Below are positions 1-4,986 of a stretch of DNA of 5,405 nt, in pieces (position 1 is the stretch's first letter; every line of letters starts with the position of its first letter). The position numbers and the translations under genes are program-made. Source of the DNA: Actinobacteria bacterium UBA5976. Its GTDB lineage: Bacteria > Actinomycetota > Actinomycetes > S36-B12 > UBA5976. The notes below the pieces were generated by a model. That model made no database searches, had not been told where the DNA came from, and saw only the letters and a program-made list of their open reading frames with translations. The stretch lies in the NCBI GenBank assembly GCA_002430405.1, contig DJBM01000040.1:1-5405 (forward strand), in the 5' to 3' direction.

Positions 1-410
1 ACAGTTATCAATCCAGCAGTAGCGATAACTTCGCCAACCAGAGTCCCAGTCGTTACTCGTTCATTTGTAGAAATTTGGATGGCTTGAAGATCGAACATTA
101 CGTTCGCGATAACCGCGCCAGTAATTGCTCCAGCGATTTGGGCAGAAACGAATGATAAAAACTCAACTGCATTCATTTCGCGTCGCAATACTTGAACTAG
201 CGATACTGCGGGATTGAAATGAGCACCACTGATTGGCGCAATTATCAAGATAAGTAGAGCAAGCGTAAAGATTGTTGAGAACGCATTGATCAAGAGCGCA
301 ACGCCAGAATCCTTAGAAAGATTCGTGCCCATGATTCCGGAACCAACAACAACACAAACTAAAGCCGCAGTTCCGATGTACTCGGCAAGCCATTTTCTGA
401 AAATCATCAT
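1..410 (-). CDS. Aquaporin / glycerol facilitator (MIP) family channel, C-terminus outside window
   Basis: A membrane channel of the major intrinsic protein family, expected to pass water or small neutral solutes across the cytoplasmic membrane. The visible 136 residues hold the first half of the fold. TM1 is about residues 8-28 (LAEYIGTAALVCVVVGSGIM) and TM2 about 37-58. The pore loop ISGAHFNPAVS (60-70) carries the first NPA box at 66-68. TM3 is about 82-106, and a fourth helix begins near 122. The second NPA box and selectivity-filter arginine lie beyond the window, so water, glycerol or metalloid specificity cannot be decided. Two ATGs are adjacent (408-410 and 405-407). AGGAG at 413-417 sits 2 nt from the first and 5 nt from the second, so the second is the likelier start. 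The family call is secure; the substrate is unknown. The gene is transcribed away from everything else here. Confidence 0.93.
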   Translation of the reverse strand, partial: MMIFRKWLAEYIGTAALVCVVVGSGIMGTNLSKDSGVALLINAFSTIFTLALLILIIAPISGAHFNPAVSLVQVLRREMNAVEFLSFVSAQIAGAITGAVIANVMFDLQAIQISTNERVTTGTLVGEVIATAGLIT

Positions 411-412
411 CG

Positions 413-417
413 CTCCT
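413..417 (-). promoter_or_regulatory. Shine-Dalgarno AGGAG of the aquaporin gene
   Basis: On the minus strand AGGAG precedes two consecutive ATG codons. The 5-nt spacing favours the downstream ATG at 405-407 over the ATG at 408-410, which would be only 2 nt away. Confidence 0.75.
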
Positions 418-437
418 AATCAAGCTCAACAAAATGA

Positions 438-466
438 ACTCTATTTTGGCGAAGAGGTAACTACCT
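438..466 (-). promoter_or_regulatory. Possible aquaporin promoter with small palindrome
   Basis: Reading the minus strand toward the aquaporin gene, TAGAGT (443 down to 438) fits the actinobacterial TANNNT -10 pattern. About one -35 distance upstream lies the palindrome AGGTA-AC-TACCT (455-466), which could be an operator or a chance match. No convincing -35 hexamer is visible. This is inferred from pattern and position only. Confidence 0.25.
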
Positions 467-498
467 AAATGAAATGGGTCTGTTTGCTAAATGTTCAC

Positions 499-571
499 TT
501 TCGAGAGCGCAGCTCCGTCGATGGCGGAGGATAGGGGGAGTTTCGAGAAGAGGATATGGGGACTCCGTCGA
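499..571. repeat. Degenerate repeat pair with extra tRNA-Ser 3'-end-like copies
   Basis: TTTCGAGA occurs at 499-506 and 541-548, and CTCCGTCGA at 513-521 and 563-571, so two diverged units about 42-50 bp long lie side by side. The first contains TGGCGGAGGATAGGGG (522-537), identical to the end of the tRNA-Ser gene at 847-862, including its CCA. A similar string with one extra base, GAGGATATGGGGA, lies at 550-562. No coding potential is credible here. The patch looks like the older, decayed part of the repeat cluster continuing at 582-801. Confidence 0.6.
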
Positions 572-582
572 GGCTTCGCCTC
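570..582. repeat. Short hairpin GAGGC-TTC-GCCTC
   Basis: A perfect 5-bp inverted repeat with a 3-nt loop, located at the left boundary of the first 89-bp repeat copy. It resembles the small hairpins of REP-like elements, but it is short and could be incidental. Confidence 0.4.
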
Positions 583-670
583 TCCTATTGCAAGTGATCG
601 CCAGCGATCACGCAATCCGCTCCCAAATCCAGAAGGCGGAGGATAGGGGAACCGTCGCTTGCTGGCGCAA
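582..670. repeat. 89-bp perfect direct repeat, copy 1
   Basis: Every base matches 694-782, offset by 112 bp. The unit holds, in order: a palindrome with arms GTGATCGC / GCGATCAC around CA (594-611), extended by TTGC (588-591) and GCAA (612-615) with an AA bulge; CTCCCAAATCCAGAA (620-634), which recurs at 732-746 and 787-801; GGCGGAGGATAGGGGA (635-650), identical to the tRNA-Ser gene end at 848-863; and a TTGC/GCAA hairpin (659-670). Perfect identity implies a recent tandem duplication or strong homogenisation. No protein is likely to be encoded. Confidence 0.95.
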
Positions 671-693
671 ATAAGGCACTCTACAGATTGCCA

Positions 694-782
694 CTCCTAT
701 TGCAAGTGATCGCCAGCGATCACGCAATCCGCTCCCAAATCCAGAAGGCGGAGGATAGGGGAACCGTCGCTTGCTGGCGCAA
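694..782. repeat. 89-bp perfect direct repeat, copy 2
   Basis: Identical to 582-670. A 23-bp non-repeated spacer (671-693) separates the copies. The large palindrome is at 706-723 and the tRNA-Ser 3'-end match at 747-762. The terminal hairpin is more complete here: GCTTGC (769-774), loop TGGC, GCAAGC (779-784). A third partial copy of the internal string CTCCCAAATCCAGAA follows at 787-801, leading up to the terminator of tRNA-Ser. Confidence 0.95.
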
Positions 783-805
783 GCTCCTCCCAAATCCAGA
801 AACCT

Positions 806-851
806 CGCCATAAGAAAAAAACACCCAAAAGGGTGTTCTTTTCTTATGGCG
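806..851 (-). terminator. Rho-independent terminator of tRNA-Ser, probably bidirectional
   Basis: The core hairpin is AACACCC (820-826) and GGGTGTT (831-837) around a 4-nt loop. Read on the minus strand, directly after the tRNA, it is followed by a run of T residues interrupted by one C, the classic intrinsic terminator form. Pairing continues outward to 806/851, giving about 21 bp with one mismatch (819/838) and one G-T pair. The outer arm includes the encoded CCA end of the tRNA. On the plus strand the hairpin is also followed by a T-rich stretch (CTTTTCTT, 838-845), so it may stop transcription from both sides. Confidence 0.85.
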
Positions 852-934
852 GAGGATAGGGGATTTGAACCCCTGAGGGCTTTCACCCAACTCGCTTTCC
901 AAGCGAGCGCCATAGGCCACTAGGCGAATCCTCC
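847..934 (-). tRNA. tRNA-Ser(GGA), decodes UCC/UCU
   Basis: An 88-nt tRNA including an encoded CCA (847-849). The acceptor stem pairs GGAGGAT (928-934) with ATCCTCC (851-857), and the discriminator base is G (850). The anticodon stem CTCGC/GCGAG encloses the loop TTGGAAA with anticodon GGA at 898-900. The long variable arm (around GGGTGAAAGCCC) is the class II mark expected of serine tRNA. The T arm has the GGGG-TTCAAAT-CCCC form. A strong terminator follows immediately. Its 3' end is the source sequence, or a relative, of the 16-nt copies at 522-537, 635-650 and 747-762. A tRNA-Ser next to dnaX is a widespread Gram-positive arrangement, but here the tRNA points away from dnaX. Confidence 0.97.
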
Positions 935-941
935 GTTGTCG

Positions 942-947
942 AGATTA
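942..947 (-). promoter_or_regulatory. Candidate -10 box of tRNA-Ser
   Basis: On the minus strand TAATCT fits TANNNT (and four of six positions of TATAAT). It ends 7 nt before the tRNA 5' end at 934, so transcription could begin at or just before the mature tRNA. A TTGATT that could serve as -35 lies at 971-976, but its 23-bp spacing is too long, which lowers confidence. Confidence 0.3.
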
Positions 948-999
948 CCTGCTATCTGGATCTAGGTGTTAATCAAGATAAGGAATCAGGAATGAGACT

Positions 1000-1153
1000 C
1001 TAGAAAACTTGTAAAGCCAAAGCTATGCAGCGAGAGTCAGTCCCCTGTTCTTGCATCGCGGGAACAGCAAATCTATAAACACTGGGGACGACGCGGAATG
1101 CCTTAGGCGTAGAACATTTTCTAGCTGATCTATGTCAACGAACAAAAGGCATT
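1000..1153. other. Unidentified foldable intergenic region upstream of dnaX
   Basis: Nested inverted repeats: CTAGAAAA (1000-1007) with TTTTCTAG (1117-1124); inside it GTCCCC (1040-1045) with GGGGAC (1084-1089); inside that CTGTTC (1045-1050) with GAACAG (1062-1067), extendable by two T-G pairs. A further pair, AATGCCTT (1097-1104) with AAGGCATT (1146-1153), crosses the outer stem and so would form a pseudoknot or an alternative fold. ACGC/GCGT (1091-1094/1107-1110) also pairs locally. The pattern suggests a structured RNA on either strand, but it matches no family I recognise. In particular it lacks the GGAAGGAAGCAGC-type core of SRP RNA. The whole gap 935-1210 holds no convincing protein gene. 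Confidence 0.3.
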
Positions 1154-1197
1154 GAAATCTCCGCATACTCAATAGATCGACAGTCAGGACTACCGAC

Positions 1198-1203
1198 TAC
1201 TCT
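1198..1203 (+). promoter_or_regulatory. Candidate -10 box for leaderless dnaX transcript
   Basis: TACTCT fits the TANNNT pattern and ends 7 nt before the dnaX ATG, placing the expected transcription start on the start codon itself. No Shine-Dalgarno sequence precedes the ATG. TCGACA at 1177-1182 is a near match to a -35 hexamer, but with a short 15-bp spacer. Confidence 0.4.
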
Positions 1204-1210
1204 CATACAT

Positions 1211-3013
1211 ATGTCATTGGCTCTGTATCGAAAATACCGACCAGGTCAGTTTTCTGACGTAATCGGCCAAGATCATGTGATAATTCCACTTTCCCGCGCC
1301 CTTGATACTGATCGAATTCATCACGCATATCTATTTACTGGACCCCGTGGTTGCGGCAAGACTTCATCAGCACGCATCATGGCTCGATCTATGAACTGTG
1401 AGCAAGGTCCAACATCGAATCCGTGTGGAATATGTGAATCCTGTATCAACTTGGCACCAAATGGCCCGGGCTCAATTGACGTCATCGAAATTGATGCCGC
1501 TACATATCGTGGAATTGATGACGCAAAAGAATTACGGGAGCGGGCAGTCTACGCTCCTGTGTCTGCTCGATTTAAGGTCTACATTATCGATGAAGCCCAT
1601 CAACTAACTCGCGATGCATTTAACGTTTTACTCAAGTTAGTAGAAGAGCCACCACCACATTTGCGATTTATCTTTGCAACAACTGAGCCCGACAAAATTA
1701 TTCCAACTCTTCGCTCCCGCACCCACCATTACCCGTTTCGATTAGTTTCAGCAAAAACTTTGGCGCAACATTTGGCCTTGATGTGTGAGCGCGAAGGAAT
1801 AACTGCAGATCCAGCAGCTTTGGCATTGGTGGCGCGCGCCGGAGCAGGCTCAGTACGTGATGCTCAATCAGTCTTGGGTCAAGTTATTGCTGGATCTGGA
1901 CCAGAAGGCGTTACGTATGCGGACACTGTTGCCCAACTTGGATTTACTGATGAAGCATTACTAAGCCAAGTGGTAGTTGCAATTGCTGAAAGTAATGGCG
2001 CAGATTTATTCACTTTGATTGAAAAAGTTGTGACCTCTGGTAACGAACCTCGAAGATTCGCAAATGACTTGCTTGATCACTTGCGTGATTTGGTAGTAGT
2101 CACGCAAGTTCCAGATGCAGCGCGATCAGGATTATTTGATATCCCAAATGAACAAATTGATGATTTAGTAAGCCAAGCGAAACTCTTTACGCCTGCCCAA
2201 CTTGTTCGAGTTGCAGATTTAGTGAGTTCAGGTCTGTCTGAACTTCGTGGAGCGGCGTCACCACGCTTACAACTCGAACTTCTAGCCGCTCGATTGGTGA
2301 CCAACGAAGTTACGCAAGATTTAATTGCCCGAGTTGAAAAACTTGAGCAAGGCGGACCGCGAGTTGCATCACTTGCGCCAGTGCCAGCAAGGGCTCGAAT
2401 CGACGCAGCGCAGCCAGTAACTATTAGTAACGACGCAGCGCAGCCAATTCCACCAAGTCAGTTACCAGAGGTCGTCAAGGCAGCGCCCGTAAAACCAAAG
2501 GCATCATCTACGCCAGCGCCACTTAAACCCTCGCAAGTTACGGCTTCAGCCACAGCTACGCAGCAAGCTGCAGCGGAGGTAAAAGCAAGTGAGCCATTAA
2601 CAGGTCCAGTCACATTTGAACAAATTCGAGAAGCATGGCCGGCAATTTTAGAAACTCTTGGCTCGCAAAGTCGAGTCGCAGGCATTGTCATGGTTGATAC
2701 TGCTCCGTTGTCTCTGGGTGAAGGAAATGTTTTAGCGGTTGCATTTCCCAATGTGAATACTATGAATAACGCAGTCAAGAGTGGTCACGATGATCGACTC
2801 CGTCTCGTGATTGCAAAATCACTTCACCTTGATGTCACCATTGATCCAACAGTTGACCCTAATCGGGCAGCCCCTGCGAAACCCAAAAAATCTGCCACTG
2901 ATTCTGGGGACGCCTCACCAGATGATGAAAACTTACCGACACGTTCCCCGATCGACATCGTCACAAGCAGTTTAGGTGGGCAAGTAATTAGTGAAAGCCC
3001 ACGAGAATCATGA
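1211..3013 (+). CDS. dnaX: DNA polymerase III subunit gamma/tau
   Basis: The AAA+ ATPase subunit of the clamp loader, which opens the sliding clamp and ties the replicative polymerase to the replisome. Residues 1-230 are the ATPase part: start motif YRKYRPG (6-12), Walker A GPRGCGKT (44-51), a zinc site of four cysteines (63, 72, 75, 78), Walker B VYIIDEAH (123-130), sensor 1 FATTEP (155-160) and sensor 2 GSVRDA (213-218). A helical domain III follows to about 375. A disordered Ala/Pro/Lys-rich linker (about 380-472) leads to a C-terminal domain (about 475-560) and an acidic tail, as expected for tau. The linker contains a 10-codon tandem duplication (2401-2446). No canonical frameshift site for a short gamma form is seen. 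ATG 1211 is chosen because MSLALYRKYRP is the family N-terminus. There is no ribosome-binding site, so leaderless initiation is likely. The stop overlaps recR. Confidence 0.97.
   Translation: MSLALYRKYRPGQFSDVIGQDHVIIPLSRALDTDRIHHAYLFTGPRGCGKTSSARIMARSMNCEQGPTSNPCGICESCINLAPNGPGSIDVIEIDAATYRGIDDAKELRERAVYAPVSARFKVYIIDEAHQLTRDAFNVLLKLVEEPPPHLRFIFATTEPDKIIPTLRSRTHHYPFRLVSAKTLAQHLALMCEREGITADPAALALVARAGAGSVRDAQSVLGQVIAGSGPEGVTYADTVAQLGFTDEALLSQVVVAIAESNGADLFTLIEKVVTSGNEPRRFANDLLDHLRDLVVVTQVPDAARSGLFDIPNEQIDDLVSQAKLFTPAQLVRVADLVSSGLSELRGAASPRLQLELLAARLVTNEVTQDLIARVEKLEQGGPRVASLAPVPARARIDAAQPVTISNDAAQPIPPSQLPEVVKAAPVKPKASSTPAPLKPSQVTASATATQQAAAEVKASEPLTGPVTFEQIREAWPAILETLGSQSRVAGIVMVDTAPLSLGEGNVLAVAFPNVNTMNNAVKSGHDDRLRLVIAKSLHLDVTIDPTVDPNRAAPAKPKKSATDSGDASPDDENLPTRSPIDIVTSSLGGQVISESPRES
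2401..2446 (+). repeat. Tandem duplication in the dnaX linker
   Basis: CGACGCAGCGCAGCCA occurs at 2401-2416 and again at 2431-2446, exactly 30 bp apart and in frame, so DAAQP is encoded twice. It lies in the unstructured Ala/Pro-rich linker, where small length changes are tolerated. Confidence 0.9.
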
Positions 3014-3618
3014 GCAATATTTATGAAGGAATTGTTCAAGATTTAATTGATGAGCTTGCCAAACTTCCAGGTGTTGGTCCTAAGGGCGCCACTAGGATCG
3101 CATTTCATTTGCTTGCGACTGACAACGCGGACGTGACTCGGCTCGCAACGGTGTTGGCTGAAGTTAAGGACAAAATTAAATTTTGCCGAACTTGTCACAA
3201 CGTTTCGCAACATGAACTATGTCGAATCTGCGCTGATTCGCGTCGTGATGAAACTTCGATATGTGTAGTCGAGGAACCAAAAGATGTTCTAGCCGTGGAG
3301 CGAACCCGTGAGTTTCGTGGTCGTTACCACGTGCTTGGTGGCGCCATAAGTCCAATTGATGGCATCGGACCTGATGATCTGCGCGTTACGGAATTAATGA
3401 CCAGGCTTTCAGACAATACAATCACCGAGATTATTTTGGCGACGGACCCAAATCTCGAAGGGGAAGCAACAGCAACTTATTTGACTCGCCTGATTTCTCC
3501 ACTGGGAATTAAGGTAACGCGACTGGCGTCGGGTCTTCCTGTCGGTGGCGATCTGGAATATGCTGATGAAATCACACTTGGACGAGCCTTCGAAGGTCGG
3601 CGCCAAGTTAGTCCATAG
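3010..3618 (+). CDS. recR: Recombination mediator protein RecR
   Basis: RecR acts with RecF/RecO to load RecA on gapped single-stranded DNA during recombinational repair. The 202 residues match the usual family length of about 200. In order: a helix-hairpin-helix DNA-binding segment with LPGVGPKGATRIAFHLL (19-35), a four-cysteine zinc finger (C59, C62, C71, C74), and a Toprim domain with the glutamate pair in VVEEP (86-90) and the acidic motif ATDPNLEGEATA (144-155). The closing GLPVGGDLEYADEITL (175-190) is the family's C-terminal signature. The start ATG overlaps the dnaX stop (ATGA at 3010-3013) with no good Shine-Dalgarno, so translation is probably coupled to dnaX. The dnaX-recR pairing is widespread in bacteria; in many Gram-positives a small YbaB/EbfC-type gene sits between them, and here none does. 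Confidence 0.97.
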   Translation: MSNIYEGIVQDLIDELAKLPGVGPKGATRIAFHLLATDNADVTRLATVLAEVKDKIKFCRTCHNVSQHELCRICADSRRDETSICVVEEPKDVLAVERTREFRGRYHVLGGAISPIDGIGPDDLRVTELMTRLSDNTITEIILATDPNLEGEATATYLTRLISPLGIKVTRLASGLPVGGDLEYADEITLGRAFEGRRQVSP

Positions 3619-3650
3619 GTCTATCCGAAGTTTTGCCAAGAAGCAGTGAC

Positions 3651-3677
3651 TTGCCACGACGCAATTACATTTAGACT
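3651..3677 (+). promoter_or_regulatory. Candidate promoter for leaderless lysC transcript
   Basis: TTGCCA (3651-3656) resembles a -35 hexamer. TAGACT (3672-3677) fits TANNNT and ends 8 nt before the lysC ATG at 3686, so transcription could begin at or within a base or two of the start codon. The 15-bp spacer is short. No Shine-Dalgarno lies upstream of the ATG, which supports leaderless initiation. No terminator hairpin is visible in the 67-bp recR-lysC gap, so read-through from dnaX-recR may contribute. Confidence 0.4.
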
Positions 3678-3685
3678 TAATTACT

Positions 3686-4984
3686 ATGGGCTTGATTGTC
3701 GCAAAATTTGGTGGGTCATCCGTTGCAGATGCACCTGGAATTTTGCGCGTTGCCAAGCGAATTGTTGATACTAAGCGAGCTGGTAATGAAGTCGTTGTGG
3801 TTGTTTCTGCAATGGGCGACACTACAGATGACTTAATAGATCTGGCTAAGCAAGTTTCCCCAAATCCACCGGGTCGCGAACTAGACATGTTGCTCACTGC
3901 GGGTGAGCGGATTTCGATGGCGGTTTTAGCCATGGCCATAAATGATCTGGGTTTTGAAGCCCGTTCATACACTGGATCGCAAGCAGGATTAATCACGGAT
4001 TCAACACACGGCAAGGCCAGGATTGTTGATGTAACTCCAGGTCGCATCCAAGAGGCATTACGCGAAAATGCAATCCCGATTGTTGCTGGCTTCCAAGGCG
4101 TCTCCCAAGACACTAAGGACATAACAACTCTGGGTCGTGGCGGTTCAGACTTAACTGCAGTTGCACTTGCTGCGGCTTTGTACGCTGACGTTTGTGAAAT
4201 CTACACAGATGTGGATGGAATTTTTTCTGCTGATCCTCGGGTAGTTCCCAATGCTAGAAAAGTACCGCGCATTACTTATGACGAAATGATGGAACTTGCT
4301 GCGGCTGGTGCAAAAGTCTTGCACTTGCGGTGTGTTGAATACGCAAAGCGTTTTGATTTACCAATTCATGTCCGTTCTTCGTTTTCGGATAAAGAAGGAA
4401 CATTTGTTATTGCTGACTTGGCGGATCAGTCCAAGTTAATGAAGTTGTCCAAATTAGGAGCAATTATGGAACAGCCAATAATTTCAGGAGTAGCACACGA
4501 CTTAGGCGATGCAAAGATTACGGTCGTTGGGGTGCCAGACCGGCCAGGTATGGCAGCAGCCATATTTCAGGCAGTTGCTGATGCGGGAATAAACATGGAC
4601 ATGATCGTGCAAAATGTTAGCGTCCGAGAGTCCGCCGCAACCGATTTAACATTCACTTGTCCCCGCGGAGATGCAACGAAGGCTGAGTTAGCACTTCGCC
4701 GAATCGAAAAAGTTGTTGCCTTTAAGGACATAGACACTGATGAAAACATTGGCAAAATTTCATTAGTTGGCGCAGGAATGCGCTCCCACCCTGGTGTGTC
4801 TGCAACTTTCTTTAAGGCGATAGCTGATGCTGGGGTAAACGTGGAAATGATTTCAACTTCAGAAATTAGAATTTCGGTTGTAACGCGAGCAGCCGATGCT
4901 GAAAAAGCAGTTAAAGCAATTCACACTGCATTTGGACTTGATGCTGATGGCGAAGCAGTTGTTTACGGTGGGACGGGGCGTTAA
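3686..4984 (+). CDS. lysC: Aspartate kinase, alpha subunit (feedback-regulated)
   Basis: Phosphorylates aspartate to 4-phosphoaspartate, the entry step to lysine/diaminopimelate, threonine, methionine and isoleucine. The 432-residue protein has an amino-acid kinase domain (1 to about 245) with KFGGSS (7-12), TTLGRGGSD (147-155) and TDVDGIFSADPR (174-185). Two ACT domains follow (about 265-340 and 356-428). Aligned to Corynebacterium glutamicum LysC from memory with an 11-residue offset, positions whose mutation relieves lysine-plus-threonine inhibition there are unchanged here: G288, A290, S312, T319 and T322 correspond to G277, A279, S301, T308 and T311. A feedback-sensitive enzyme is therefore expected. 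The ACT half also appears to be made separately from an internal start at 4466. ATG 3686 gives the family N-terminus. Only 2 bp separate the gene from asd, so the two are an operon. Confidence 0.97.
   Translation: MGLIVAKFGGSSVADAPGILRVAKRIVDTKRAGNEVVVVVSAMGDTTDDLIDLAKQVSPNPPGRELDMLLTAGERISMAVLAMAINDLGFEARSYTGSQAGLITDSTHGKARIVDVTPGRIQEALRENAIPIVAGFQGVSQDTKDITTLGRGGSDLTAVALAAALYADVCEIYTDVDGIFSADPRVVPNARKVPRITYDEMMELAAAGAKVLHLRCVEYAKRFDLPIHVRSSFSDKEGTFVIADLADQSKLMKLSKLGAIMEQPIISGVAHDLGDAKITVVGVPDRPGMAAAIFQAVADAGINMDMIVQNVSVRESAATDLTFTCPRGDATKAELALRRIEKVVAFKDIDTDENIGKISLVGAGMRSHPGVSATFFKAIADAGVNVEMISTSEIRISVVTRAADAEKAVKAIHTAFGLDADGEAVVYGGTGR
4456..4460 (+). promoter_or_regulatory. Internal Shine-Dalgarno AGGAG within lysC
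   Basis: AGGAG lies 5 nt before the in-frame ATG of codon 261. It is the best ribosome-binding sequence on the plus strand of this window, while the lysC start itself has none. It therefore points to real internal initiation. Confidence 0.65.
4466..4984 (+). CDS. lysC: Aspartate kinase beta subunit from in-frame internal start
   Basis: Initiation at Met261 of lysC would give a 172-residue protein made only of the two ACT domains, starting MEQPIISGVA. In Corynebacterium glutamicum and Bacillus subtilis, aspartokinase is an alpha2-beta2 complex whose beta subunit comes from exactly such an internal start. In Corynebacterium, beta begins at residue 250 of 421 and is 172 residues long, the same length as here. 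The beta subunit helps form the lysine/threonine binding sites. The strong AGGAG with 5-nt spacing is direct sequence support. The separate product is inferred, not shown. Confidence 0.6.
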   Translation: MEQPIISGVAHDLGDAKITVVGVPDRPGMAAAIFQAVADAGINMDMIVQNVSVRESAATDLTFTCPRGDATKAELALRRIEKVVAFKDIDTDENIGKISLVGAGMRSHPGVSATFFKAIADAGVNVEMISTSEIRISVVTRAADAEKAVKAIHTAFGLDADGEAVVYGGTGR

Positions 4985-4986
4985 TT

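Noticed and set aside
474..674. 66-codon plus-strand frame in the repeat patch
   Set aside because: It merely translates the repeats and tRNA-end copies, has no ribosome-binding site, and has no recognisable protein character.
582..782. CRISPR array
   Set aside because: Only two full repeat copies of 89 bp with one 23-bp spacer, and no cas genes. Repeat length and number do not fit a CRISPR.
608..920. Two minus-strand frames of 101 and 66 codons
   Set aside because: Both read through the tRNA-Ser gene and its terminator into the repeats. The sequence is explained by the RNA gene.
1023..1050. tmRNA tag-like end (LTLAA stop) on the minus strand
   Set aside because: The short LAA-stop match is not followed by a tRNA-like domain with its own acceptor stem. 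The next RNA on this strand is an ordinary tRNA-Ser.
1031..1090. SRP RNA or other known structured RNA
   Set aside because: GTCAG followed later by GGAACAGC superficially recalls the SRP core, but the GGAAGGAAGCAGC arrangement and its paired loop are absent. No known riboswitch core was recognised either.
2885..2891. Run of six A in dnaX as a programmed frameshift site for a short gamma form
   Set aside because: In frame it reads C AAA AAA T, not the required heptamer. It also lies at codons 559-560, near the C-terminus, where a shift would not produce a gamma-like truncation.
3409..4122. 237-codon open frame on the minus strand across the recR-lysC junction
   Set aside because: It lies entirely antisense to two clearly conserved genes. 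Its translation shows no recognisable domain, so it is a shadow frame.
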